Shown here: positions 1 through 9,463 of the stretch, piece by piece
How positions within the stretch are numbered: position 1 is the stretch's first letter
Layout: each line of letters begins with the position of its first letter
DNA from: Chondrosia reniformis
Lineage: Eukaryota; Porifera; Demospongiae; Chondrillida; Chondrillidae
Direction of reading: 5' to 3'
Assembly (NCBI GenBank): GCA_947172415.1
Contig: OX359197.1
Coordinates: 2,108,001 to 2,172,000, forward strand
DNA length: 64,000 bases
Notes under the pieces: model-generated
What the model saw: only the letters and a program-made list of their open reading frames with translations
Database searches by the model: none
What the model was told of the DNA's origin: nothing
Made by a program: the position numbers and the translations under genes

Positions 1-95
1 AGTCAATTGCTCCATCTCAGGATCATTCATATGACTACAATACCTGGAGAGATTCACATTCAAGGACTCCTATATAAACATAATCCTATACACGT

Positions 96-345
96 ACATG
101 GACACTACAAAGTATTTCACCATATTCCTATATGCATTGAACACTACATTGTATTACTACATATTCCTATATGCAGTGAACACTACATTGTATTTCTACA
201 TAATCCTATATGCAGTGAACACTACATTGTATTTCTACATATTCCTATATGCAGTGAACACTACATTGTATTTCTACATAATCCTATATGCATTGAGCAC
301 TATATTGTATTTCTACATATTCCTATATGCATGGACACTTACTCT
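96..345. repeat. 39-bp minisatellite
   Basis: About six tandem copies of a 39-bp unit containing GTGAACACTACATTGTATTT. Copies alternate at one base (ATAATCC or ATATTCC), so a two-unit higher-order period of 78 bp is visible. Because 39 is a multiple of three, the array stays open as a low-complexity reading frame, which I do not regard as a gene. It lies in an intron of the SECISBP2-like gene. Confidence 0.9.
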
Positions 346-367
346 CTAAACTTTCTATTGTGAATAC

Positions 368-3300
368 CCTTAGGTTTACTGCTAATTTCCTCACAAATTG
401 GAGGAATTTCTACACTTTCTCTGATTCCCAGGGTAGAGACAACATCAAGGCTAAATGCAAGAAATAAAGTACATACAAAGTTATGCACGGACTACATAGT
501 AGTGGTGCATTTATAGACACTAGAATGAAATACGAGAGTTTCAAATATTTGGTCAACATTCCTACGTAAATGTGTTCCAAGCATCTCAAAACGTCCTCTA
601 ATTATTAGTCAAAAAAAGTTCCCAGTCTTCAAATAATAGAATAAGGATTTCTTCTAACTACATCAAAGTTATCTTTAAGATGGTACATCTTTCGACTCTT
701 TGTTTGTCTGGTAAAATAATCTTCAAATAATTGCTAATTTCTAAATCATACTTACTTTTCTGGTATTTCCTGATGCTGTTGACGCAGCTGTTGTCTCTCT
801 TCTCTTTCTTTGATTAAAACGCGTCTCAAAGCAGTTGGCTTCTTTGATTTTGGTTCTTCTCTTTCCTTTCCACGCTTCTTTGCTGGAGCAGTTGAATCTA
901 ACAGGTTACGAGGAGCTGACTACACGTTGAAGGAAAAACCTTATTACCACTCCTTTACAATGGGCCTGAATTTCAAATGCAAACACTAAAGTAAGCATAC
1001 CATATTTATAGTATATACAGTACTTCTGGGGTCGGTTGTTCAGACCGGATATTGCAATCAGTATCGGTTAGTAACTCACGACTACCATTTGAACAAACTT
1101 TCCCACTAGAAAGACGTCACCATGCAGCGATAACCTTTTTACCAATTACCGATTGCAACGTCCGGTCTGGACAACCAACCCAAAAAGTAATGTATAATAC
1201 CCATCAACAATTAAATCCAGTAGTCGCTGCTAAACATCAAATATTGAAAGTTGTAATCAGAATACCCTTGACATGCGTGATTAAACATCTTATGCTGCAC
1301 GGTCAGCCAAGGCAATATCTGAAGTTACCAGGCAATATCTGAAGCTACCAGACAATATCTGAAGCTACCAGGCAATATCTGAAGCTACCAGGCAATATCT
1401 GAAGCTACCAGGCAATATCTGAAGCTACCAGGTAATATCTGAAGCTACCAGGCAATATCTGAAGCTACCAGACAATATCTGAAGCTACCAGGCAATATCT
1501 GAAGCTATCAGGCAATATCTAAGGCTACCAGGCAATATCTGAAGCTATCAGGCAATATCTGAAGCTACCAGGCAATATCTGAAGCTACCAGGCAATATCT
1601 AAGGCTACCAGACAATATCTGAAGCTACCAGGCAATATCTGAAGCTACCAGGCAATATCTGAAGCTACCAGGCAATATCTGAAGCTACCAGGCAATATCT
1701 GAAGCTACCAGGCAACATCTGAAGCTACCAGGTAATATCTGAAGCTACCAAAGACACCCACTACTGCTAGTACTATTAATAAGTGATGGTATTCCACACA
1801 AACACCTTCTACTATAGTGGTTTCTAAAGGCAGTTGAAAGACTGTATGTCTCAAATGAACATCCTTCATTCACTTAATCACTCCAGTTGAGTATACAGAA
1901 GCCTCGAGCTTTCACATAACGCCTATGGGTGACTCCAGTCTACAGACTAACCTTCATTGAAAGTGGTTATTTTTATTAATCATATTAATATAGAACAGTG
2001 ACTACCAACGTTTCCAAACTAATAAGTTGTTATTCACTATATACGTACTGATAAATTTATAAACATTTTCAGGTTAAATATTAGAGATCATTTATGTACA
2101 ATTACTGTACATACATGAGCAAGATCATGGTTCTTTTAAGTTCATATTATAATAATAAAATAAAATAAAAGGAAGTGAATGGTTAGCATTCTGAATGTAC
2201 ACATTTTTACAGCATTATATATGAAACCTACACTAAAGGTTTGGAACAGGTTTGACATATAAACCAAAACTACGTACTTTAAGTGATATCTAGCTACAAC
2301 TTTTATCTACAAAAGTGCTTATATAACATAATTTGTTACATATGACACAATGATCTTCTTACTTACGTACCTCAAGAGAAGTAGATTTTTGCTTTGTGGC
2401 TGAGTGCTGAGGTTCTGTTTTCTTTTGGCCACTTGATTGTAAGGATAAATTCTCCAATAAAGAGGTAAAATCTAAAGTGACTGGATCTTTTGTCTTTTTA
2501 ACTGATGGAGCACTCGCCTGTTCAGCTGAAGTGGTTTTCTTTTTCTTTTTCTTCTTCTTTTTAGCAATTTCCTCTGTTTCTGATACATCTTGTGAAGGTT
2601 GAATAGGTTTGTAATCCTTTGTTTCATTCTATGCAAGAGACAAGTTTAAATCATAGATTATCTATAACTACCTAGTCTATGTTAATACATACGTATGCTG
2701 TACACAAACTTCCAAAGTTGATAATAAGTGAAAAATGAATGTGTATGGCTAATTAGCACTGAGTTAGTGATTACATAACGATAAATTGTATTGTGTATTT
2801 GAATAACCATTGCAAAGCGACTTACGAGTTTGTTTTACAGGGACACATAGAAATTAACGAAAACAGATATACACGTAAATACCCATACATCCAAATCGTA
2901 AGAGTTACCGTAAATTCCTTTGGTGCAGTGCCTTGCTTTGGAGATATCTTCACGGCCAAACTGTAAGAAGAGCGTAATGTAGGCCCATGGGACTGTCCAG
3001 GGCTGTCCTGCGATACACTGCCCACCTGAGAGGTTGAAGACCAGTAGCCAGAGCTCCCTATTCGTTCACTCCTCTCAGAACGAGTAGAATGCAACGGCGT
3101 TCTATTCTCAAGAGTAGGCCAATCGTTTTCACTATTTAATTTCAATTCTTCAGCATTATCGTTAATAATTCCCAAGTGTTTTACCATCAACAATCCCCTT
3201 TTCTCTGTTGTGGGCAGACAACCATCCCGAGACGACTCTTTAGGTTTATTTTCACTCTCAGAGAGTTTCTGTTTGTCACTACTTGAAGATCGGGCTGTTA

Positions 3301-3409
3301 CTGCTTTGTCCTTTTTCATCCTTGGAGTCTTTTTAGCTACAACCGACCATTCTAGATCTCCGCCGTCTTCCACCGGAAAGTCAGTAGTGGCCATGAGACT
3401 GGCAGCCAT
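368..3409 (-). CDS. SECISBP2: SECIS-binding protein 2-like, N-terminal part (gene continues off the left edge)
   Basis: Minus-strand gene. Exons: 2909-3409 (start ATG at 3409), 2371-2628, 756-919 and a tentative fourth at 368-450; the first three junctions are canonical and phases agree. Visible features are a serine-rich N terminus, a lysine run (IAKKKKKKKKTT), a DPVTLDFTSLLENL segment and the block RNLLDSTAPAKKRGKEREE followed by KKPTALRRVLIKEREERQQ. That last block is what I recognise: vertebrate SECISBP2/SECISBP2L carry the same LDSTAP...KKPT...KEREER stretch upstream of the L7Ae-type RNA-binding domain. Family role: binds the SECIS element in selenoprotein mRNA 3' UTRs and recruits the Sec-specific elongation factor. 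The SECIS-binding domain itself is outside the window. A second in-frame ATG at 3394 (MATTDFPVEDG) could be the real start. Exon 4 rests only on an open frame, matching phase and splice signals. Confidence 0.8.
1029..1181. mobile_element. MITE with about 35-bp imperfect terminal inverted repeats
   Basis: The left end GGGTCGGTTGTTCAGACCGG is matched in reverse at the right end (rc GGGTTGGTTGTCCAGACCGG), and both arms continue into GTTGCAATC-type sequence. It is 153 bp, has no coding content, and lies in intron 2 of the SECISBP2-like gene. No clear target-site duplication was seen, so the superfamily is not assigned. Confidence 0.7.
1311..1750. repeat. 20-bp tandem satellite, 22 units
   Basis: Twenty-two head-to-tail copies of GGCAATATCTGAAGCTACCA with almost no length variation; the array is exactly 440 bp. 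Scattered substitutions (GAC for GGC, AAGG for GAAG, ATCA for ACCA) recur in several units, as expected from unit-wise spreading. There are no unique spacers, so it is not a CRISPR. It lies in intron 2 of the SECISBP2-like gene. Confidence 0.97.
1751..2370. other. Intron 2 remainder, no feature seen
   Basis: AT-rich sequence between the 20-bp satellite and exon 2 of the SECISBP2-like gene. I see no open frame, inverted repeat or RNA-like structure that I can support. Confidence 0.5.
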
Positions 3410-3440
3410 TTTTTACCAAAAGATGGCGTCTGCTTGTTGT
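3394..3440. promoter_or_regulatory. Divergent start region with YY1/TIE-type element
   Basis: The ATGs of the SECISBP2-like gene (3409, minus) and TRMT13 (3423, plus) are separated by 13 bp. The TRMT13 start reads AAAAGATGGCGTC, matching the YY1 / short-5'-UTR translation-initiator consensus (AAnATGGCG). The opposite start reads AAAAATGGC, half of the same consensus. No TATA box is evident. Either leaders are extremely short or the two 5' UTRs overlap as antisense. Confidence 0.65.
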
Positions 3441-6400
3441 GAACCTCCGCAAGGCCAGACCAATAAAGTTGCTTGCAAAGGCGAGAGAAAGGATAGACAA
3501 TGCAATTACTTCTTGGAAAGAAAGCGTAGGTACTGTCGAATGGATAGGATTAGGGGCAGTGCTTATTGCGGTGAGCATTTTGATGTTTGCGGGAAAGATG
3601 GTATTGGAGAGAAATCAAGAATTAGGTGTCCATTGGATCCATCACAGTAAGTTCTTGTAATTTAAGGTATATATATATAAGTATATTATGCCATAGCTAT
3701 GTCACTATAACGTTTGTGGTAAGCCTTTAGTTGATTAACGAAATCAAGCTTGTTTACATGTACTGTATATGGTAAGGATCAAACAGTCTATTTAGATACA
3801 TTCCATTAATTGCGTCTTCAGTTAGAAAATCACGAAAATTCAATTCAGCTACTCACCCTGTAGTCAATTCGTTATTTGAGGTAATTAAATTTATGCACAC
3901 TTAAATAGGCTAATATATACCAGATTGTATTGTATATGGAAATTTACATGTTGTACTTACTAATAAAATGTTCATCTAACCACCCTCCGGTTGCATCCAT
4001 AGCTCCTTTTAGCTCACAGACATAAGAGATAATACTTTGAAAAAATATTGTACGTATACAGGTTGATCCTACTGATTGATGTTTATATTTGTTATAATCA
4101 CAGCACAGTATTTGAGGATAATTTGGATAAACATTTGAAAGTATGCAATGCTGCCAAAAAAAAGACACCAAGATGTTTTGTACCAAATGTTAACAGCTCT
4201 GAACCTAAAAATGATGAACATGAAGATTTTAGAGAAAAGGTAGACATATAAACATAATGTGATTTCAGAGATTTACATACATAGTTTGGTTATTTGTGTG
4301 AATAAGGTCTTAAGTACCTTATTTCTGTTAGTACCGTAAATGTACAATTGTATGCGTGTGAAAAATAATGCGATTTTTGAAAATTTGGCCTCTAAACAAA
4401 TTTATGTGCTTTTTATTTGTGTTTTTGTCTATCAAGATTAAGAAATATCTCCACTTAAAAGAAAAGCTTTCTAATATTTAATACATAGTAAACAGAAGTG
4501 ACAATTTTAAATTACTCAAAATGGCCGCTTTAACATTACTACCATTACCGATTCTTCTACAGAAACTATACAAAGAAGAATTAGTCTTCATTCACTAATT
4601 AGTGATGATTCTAGCTGTCTATCATGCACTACTAATAATCAAGACCCAGCCCTTAACTATTTGTATTTAAATATGATTAATTGGTAGGAATTTTAACATT
4701 TTAACACTAAGCCTTTCTAACAGTTAATAATGTGTTCAGCTCTAGTTTGAAGGCATTCTGGAACTCTGATTACACTATGGGTCTGTATCTCTTTTTAAAT
4801 CGTTGACAGTACATAATTGCATGTATAGGTAAAGTGTGGCAACATGTGTAAATTGAGAAGGAGGAAGATGAAATATGCCATAAAATTTCCTTAAAATACG
4901 TATATGCTGTCAAGATTGTAAACGTTTTATTGTAAACATTTACATAAAGATATATATTTACATTTACATACATATGTATGTCTTATAGAAAAATTTTTAT
5001 TTTTTACCCCTATAGAAACCACTTTCAAGCTATCCTGCTGCGAATATAGACAAAGTTGTCACAAAATTGGAAGCATTAAGAGAAAATGGTTTACTTATGG
5101 ATTTTCCTGTTCAGCAGCTACATCATGAAGTCATGAAGGAAGAGATTATTTCAGAAAAGAATGGACCTACAGCTCTGAAGCATCTTATTCAGCAGGTAAC
5201 GCTTGCAATTTACTTTAGAAATATACGTACTTTTGCATTTGGTCTATACCGTATATTGGGGATTGAATGCGAAAGTATAAGTAAACATTGTGTGTATATG
5301 GAATTACTAAGGTGTCAAATCAATACATGTCAAAAGATTGCACATACAGTCAAAACTCACAATCTCGCATTCTTTGCACATATCCATTCAATTCCTGATA
5401 CAGTTGAACCCCTCTAATCCGGACACTTTGGGACATTCCCAAACTGGCCTTATTATAGGGGTGTCCACTTTTCAGGAGGTTTATTATGCAGAGACTAAGG
5501 CTCATTCATATATGTCCTATATATGTATAGGCAGTTATATGCCTTCAGCATATACACTCACGCACTATGCAATACAGGTGACAGGTAATAAAGTAAATCA
5601 TGGTGCTGGACTTAGTTTGGAGATTCCATGTATATACCGTCTGTATGGTCCTAAAGCTTATTGTGATTGACTGAAAAAGATCCTTGAAGAATCCACCAGC
5701 TGAAATGTTATTTCCTTTCTACTGTAAATATTGTCCGCTTTTAAGATTGTATTTTCTATTGTATTGATATACGCTGTACAAGGATATATGTCCGCATTAC
5801 AGATATCGAGGTGTCTGTAAATCAGAGGTTGGTTAAATACGTATGTCTACGGGCAACAATCAGGACCTTATATTTGTGTCTGCATAATCGCGACGTCCGC
5901 ATTTCAGAGTCCCGTATAAGAGGTTACACTGTATACGGTATTTTATTGAGTTTGACACATAAAGTACAATTAATATATGGCATGTGTTATGTATATAGGT
6001 GTATTTACATTCTGGCAACTTGTCAAATCTTCTTATTTAGTCCTCAATCTTGGGACATTTGAAGAAACTGAATCTATTGTCTCAAGAGACTGCTTATGTT
6101 GAGTTTGGTGCTGGTAGAGGCAAGTTATCTCACTGGCTTCAGAGAGCTTTAAAGGATGACATATCCGTTTCCTTTTTTCTAATTGACAAAGCTAACTGTA
6201 GACGAAAGGTTTGCATGCATATTTCATCTTGATAGATAAGTTTATTGGAGCTATCTTTAATGAAAGTCGAGCTGGATTGAATGTTTCGACCTGTGGGTCT
6301 TCATCAGCATGAACCTGCCTTATTTTTGTTGCAAATAGCTCCAATAAACTTATCTATCATAATGAATGCAACTAAAATTACTCCCTATCATATTTCATCT

Positions 6401-8063
6401 TGTGTACTGTAACACTCTATCCTTACTCAGTTACTATATGTTGCTTAGGAACATTGTACGTATGTACCCATACATGTACAACCTCTAAATAGCATTCACT
6501 CATTTTGTAAAGTATACTTATTTTAAGCCACAGCAAGATAATTTCCTGTTTCTCATTCAAAGAAGTAGCTTTAAAGCCACGCGGGCAGGCAGGCAAATAA
6601 CAAACACAGGAACCAATTACACAGCGTTATAAATCGATTGCACTCACCCCCTTGTTTATAAGGGGGCAACAGCTGTTTAGTGTTGTGCAATCGAATTGTT
6701 AAACAAGGGGTGACAGCTGTGGTGTAATCAATCACAGCAGACAAAATATTCAATACGAAATACCTAGGGACAATGACCATCATCATTATGTCTACATTTT
6801 CTAAAACTTCAATGTACAATATTCAATGCGGAAGTAGTATATACTAATACATTGTGTTTTGATAGCTCCATTGCCAGGAAGTGCATGAGGGCGATGATGA
6901 GAAACAAGAAATTTATTTGGTGTGGCCTTATCCATAATGAATAAATTATAAATTATAGCACCTTATTGCTTATACATATATGTGTGTAGATGGACATCTA
7001 TCATAACCATAATCAGGGACCAAAATTTATTCGTTATTTCCTTGACATACAAGATTTAGAACTAGGAAGTATTGAGGAATTAAAGAGTTACAATTCCATT
7101 GTGGGATTATCAAAACATTTATGTGGTTCGGGAACAGGTAATTGATAAACATATATAGTGTAAAAATGATATTTACACTAAAATAGGTTGGACTACAGTA
7201 ACCTCCTTTCCCCATTTGGTGTGATTGATACAGTATCAGCTTGCTAATTTACAGTCATTACATCCTGTACTTCTGCATGATAGAAATGAAGTAGCTAGTC
7301 ACTTTCATAGAAACATGTTTTACCAAAGCTGTTTTAGCATAATAATTTGGTTGGCTGCAAAGAGGTGGTTGTAATGACTTTGGTTCTCCTCCAAACTGGT
7401 CACCAATTACTGTAACTGTAGCTTGTAGCATGGTGTGTTCATTATTAACCAGTGATTGCGGCTTGTTTGATGTAGTAGCTATAAGACTCTAGCTTATTAC
7501 AATTACCTTTTCATGCACATATTCATAAACTCATCTTTTCTTTTGTAGACTTTGCATTACGTTGTGTGGTTAATTTTGCAAAGAACTGTAAAGAAAAGCC
7601 TAAATTTCAGTCTACCTCCAGTGAGGTACCAATGTCATACGTTTCTCAATTTTCTGGGTTAGCATTTGCCACATGTTGTCATCATTGTTGTTCATGGAGC
7701 AGTTATGTTGGAAAGGAATTCTTCTCTCACATACAATTAACAGCAGATGACTTTGATTTAATAAGGAAAATGAGTAGCTGGGCTGTATGTGGCATTCGCA
7801 AAACAAATCCTGAAAATATTTTAGAAACAGGTGAAAAGGTAGAAGTTAAAGGTGTTTCCAAGAGATCAGAGAAAGAGGATAGTCACACAATTTATGGATA
7901 TTCAGCACACCCAAAGGAACAAATTGGCTTGATGTGCAAAAGAATAATTGACCTCGGACGTTTGCAGTACCTAAAGAGGAATGGGTTTTATAGTGAACTT
8001 ATACCGTATATAGATAGGTCTGTATCTCTTGAGAATATGATGTTAACAGCTCTAAAGTTGTAG
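3423..8063 (+). CDS. TRMT13: tRNA:m4X modification enzyme TRM13 homologue
   Basis: Six exons, all with GT/AG junctions and agreeing phases: 3423-3646, 4104-4239, 5016-5195, 6041-6208, 6990-7137, 7549-8063; 456 codons, close to the usual vertebrate length. Residues C27, C38, C49 and H52 form the Trm13-type CCCH finger, and C69/H75/H85/C89 form the U11-48K-like CHHC finger in CPLDPSHTVFEDNLDKHLK. The methyltransferase begins near residue 200 with the SAM-binding EFGAGRGKLSHW (201 on), followed by KHLCG (278-282), the family-specific CCHHCC (328-333) and a C-terminal GRLQYLKRNGF...SLENMMLTAL block. Trm13 2'-O-methylates position 4 of the acceptor stem of certain tRNAs. The start was chosen because the CCCH finger follows and the ATG sits in a TIE-type context. 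An in-frame upstream ATG at 3210 lies on the opposite gene's exon and is probably irrelevant. Confidence 0.95.
3661..4103. other. TRMT13: TRMT13 intron 1, no feature seen
   Basis: AT-rich intron from the donor after 3646 to the acceptor before 4104. I see no mobile element or RNA structure here. Confidence 0.5.
4240..5015. other. TRMT13: TRMT13 intron 2, no feature seen
   Basis: AT-rich intron of 776 bp with a pyrimidine-rich acceptor just before 5016. Short open frames on the minus strand here look like chance. Confidence 0.5.
5401..5931. mobile_element. pogo/Tigger-like MITE in TRMT13 intron 3
   Basis: Termini CAGTTGAACCCCTC and (reverse) CAGTGTAACCTCTTA are flanked by TA on both sides, the pogo/Tc1 target signature. 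It is 531 bp and degenerate, with no transposase frame. Similar CAGTGGAACCTC-type ends belong to the full pogo element at 40088-42336, which could have mobilised such copies. Confidence 0.6.
6231..6359 (-). mobile_element. 129-bp inverted-repeat element with hammerhead-like core
   Basis: Perfect 24-bp inverted repeats (6231-6254 and 6336-6359) enclose a centre whose minus strand reads CTGATGA-AGACC-CACA-GGTC-GAAAC (6283-6307). This has the two conserved blocks of a hammerhead ribozyme (CUGAUGA and GAAA) flanking a short hairpin. One extra A lies between CUGAUGA and the stem II base pairs, and I cannot find a convincing stem III or cleavage site, so activity is doubtful. It lies in TRMT13 intron 4, shortly after the exon 4 donor. 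Confidence 0.6.
6571..6830. repeat. Intronic inverted repeat in TRMT13 intron 4
   Basis: Internal complementary blocks (CACCCCCTTGTTTA near 6645 and TAAACAAGGGGTG near 6700) suggest a small degraded foldback element. No coding content or clear ends. Confidence 0.35.
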
Positions 8064-8313
8064 TATATTTATGATTTGAACCAAAGAGGTGTTAGTCTAA
8101 TATACAAAAGTGTTATTAGTGCCGATAGACCGTTGAACCATAGATTATATATGACTAACGTAACCGGGATTGGAATCCACCCACGCAACGGTGGGACAAT
8201 GTTTGCTAACACTTCCGTTTTATAAATCGAAACATTTCCGTACTATAGCTGCGATTTCGATCGGTTGATTATATGTTAAGTTGACGACGAAGTAAGCGGC
8301 GAATTATTTAACC

Positions 8314-9321
8314 ATGGCTCAATCGACTTCTTCTCGACTGCTTGATTCTTCGTACATCGAATCGTTTATCGCCATTCTCAGAAAACTGGCTATAAAGGAA
8401 TTTGCAAGCGAAAAAATACCAAGACATTCGGTAATACGGAAGCAGATCGAATCTTTAGTTACTTCTCGTAGTGATATTGAAACATTGTGCTCTGCCTTAC
8501 ACAAGGATTTGATGGTCCTTGTGTCACAATTACCACTAAGGAAAATTGGAAGGCATTCCCTTCAAGTGGAACTGTGGCCACAGTTCCACTTGTTTAGAAT
8601 TGAAGAGCTACCACAGATATGGAAAAAGTCACAAAAGGTAGTAGAAGACATAGATATCATCCTTGCCCAGAAGGCAACAATGGAGTATGTCCTCTTATTG
8701 TTACAAGAAAAATATTCACGAAATAAAGAAGAAAGTAGTCCCAAGGAAAGAAAAGAGATACTCCCTGATGAAGCCAATGCTATTCGATACGTAGCAGGGT
8801 ATGTAATAAAAAAAATGAAGAAAAAATACATGCTTGGGAAGTCATCAGTGATCTATCAATGTTTGGTGAAAATGGAAGAGGGCACCACAAATTTAGAGGC
8901 AGAAGGTAATGATGCAGAGGAGGAAACATATTTAACTTATACACAGGCCTGGCTTAAACTCGTTAATCGAGGAGGGCTGTTTACAGTCAACGAACAAGTG
9001 TACACTTTCTTCCAAGAACTGGAAGTGTGCATATACCCCATGCTAGCAGAAAAACTGAAGATGGGAGCAGGCCCTGAAAAAGATGAAATGGTACAAAAAA
9101 TTGAAGCCAATGAAGATATATTGTTTGCTTGGTCACTGATTACTGTTGATCTGTCAAGAGATGATAGCCACCTTCTTCTTACTGACATCATCTTGTTGTG
9201 GATGACCATAAGGGGATATGCTATAGCATCCAGACTAGTGGAGGATTACAAAGAAGCCATGCGAACCACAACAAAGGGGAAGAAGCCATTAAGAAAACAA
9301 TTATTTCAGAATTATAAATGA
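8314..9321 (+). CDS. P-element companion ORF, function unknown
   Basis: A 335-residue uninterrupted frame inside the P element, convergent with the transposase. The N-terminal half is charged and helical-looking. The middle has EANAIRYVAGYVIKKMKKKY (near 150-170), the centre has TYTQAWLKLVNRGGLF, and the C terminus is rich in basic residues (TTTKGKKPLRKQL). The RYVAGYV-type motif resembles a segment seen near the C termini of several RNase-H-fold transposases, but no catalytic acidic triad or zinc-finger cysteines are visible. From memory, similar uncharacterised proteins occur in cnidarian genomes; I could not verify this. It could be an accessory DNA-binding or regulatory protein, or a split-off C-terminal transposase domain. 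Confidence 0.8.
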   Translation: MAQSTSSRLLDSSYIESFIAILRKLAIKEFASEKIPRHSVIRKQIESLVTSRSDIETLCSALHKDLMVLVSQLPLRKIGRHSLQVELWPQFHLFRIEELPQIWKKSQKVVEDIDIILAQKATMEYVLLLLQEKYSRNKEESSPKERKEILPDEANAIRYVAGYVIKKMKKKYMLGKSSVIYQCLVKMEEGTTNLEAEGNDAEEETYLTYTQAWLKLVNRGGLFTVNEQVYTFFQELEVCIYPMLAEKLKMGAGPEKDEMVQKIEANEDILFAWSLITVDLSRDDSHLLLTDIILLWMTIRGYAIASRLVEDYKEAMRTTTKGKKPLRKQLFQNYK

Positions 9322-9374
9322 ATATTATATTCTTAGATTATAACTATACATCTTTATTAAGCATATGGTAATAG

Positions 9375-9420
9375 CATAGATTATATATGACTAACATACG
9401 TTAGTCATATATAATCTATG
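9375..9420. repeat. Back-to-back copies of the P-element terminal sequence
   Basis: A 46-bp palindrome: 21 bp identical to the outer 21 bp of the left TIR, a 4-bp spacer (ATAC), then the same 21 bp inverted. It lies exactly between the 3' ends of the two convergent genes. Each half faces an outer TIR, so 8139-9420 and 9375-13155 each look like a separately bounded unit. Confidence 0.9.
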
Positions 9421-9463
9421 GTTACGTAATAGCTACATGCATTTGTGACTCTCATCGAGTCTG

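Noticed and set aside
7-363. 118-codon ORF with repeated HNPICSEHYIVFL-like units
   Set aside because: The frame is open only because the minisatellite unit is 39 bp; no other coding sign, and it lies in an intron.
1311-1750. Possible CRISPR-like array
   Set aside because: Contiguous 20-bp tandem units with no spacers in a eukaryotic intron.
3210-3425. N-terminal extension of TRMT13 by the in-frame upstream ATG
   Set aside because: This stretch is the antisense of SECISBP2 exon 1, and its plus-strand translation shows no Trm13 similarity.
6283-6307. A canonical, active hammerhead ribozyme
   Set aside because: Core blocks are present but there is an extra A before stem II and no convincing stem III or cleavage triplet; reported only as hammerhead-like.
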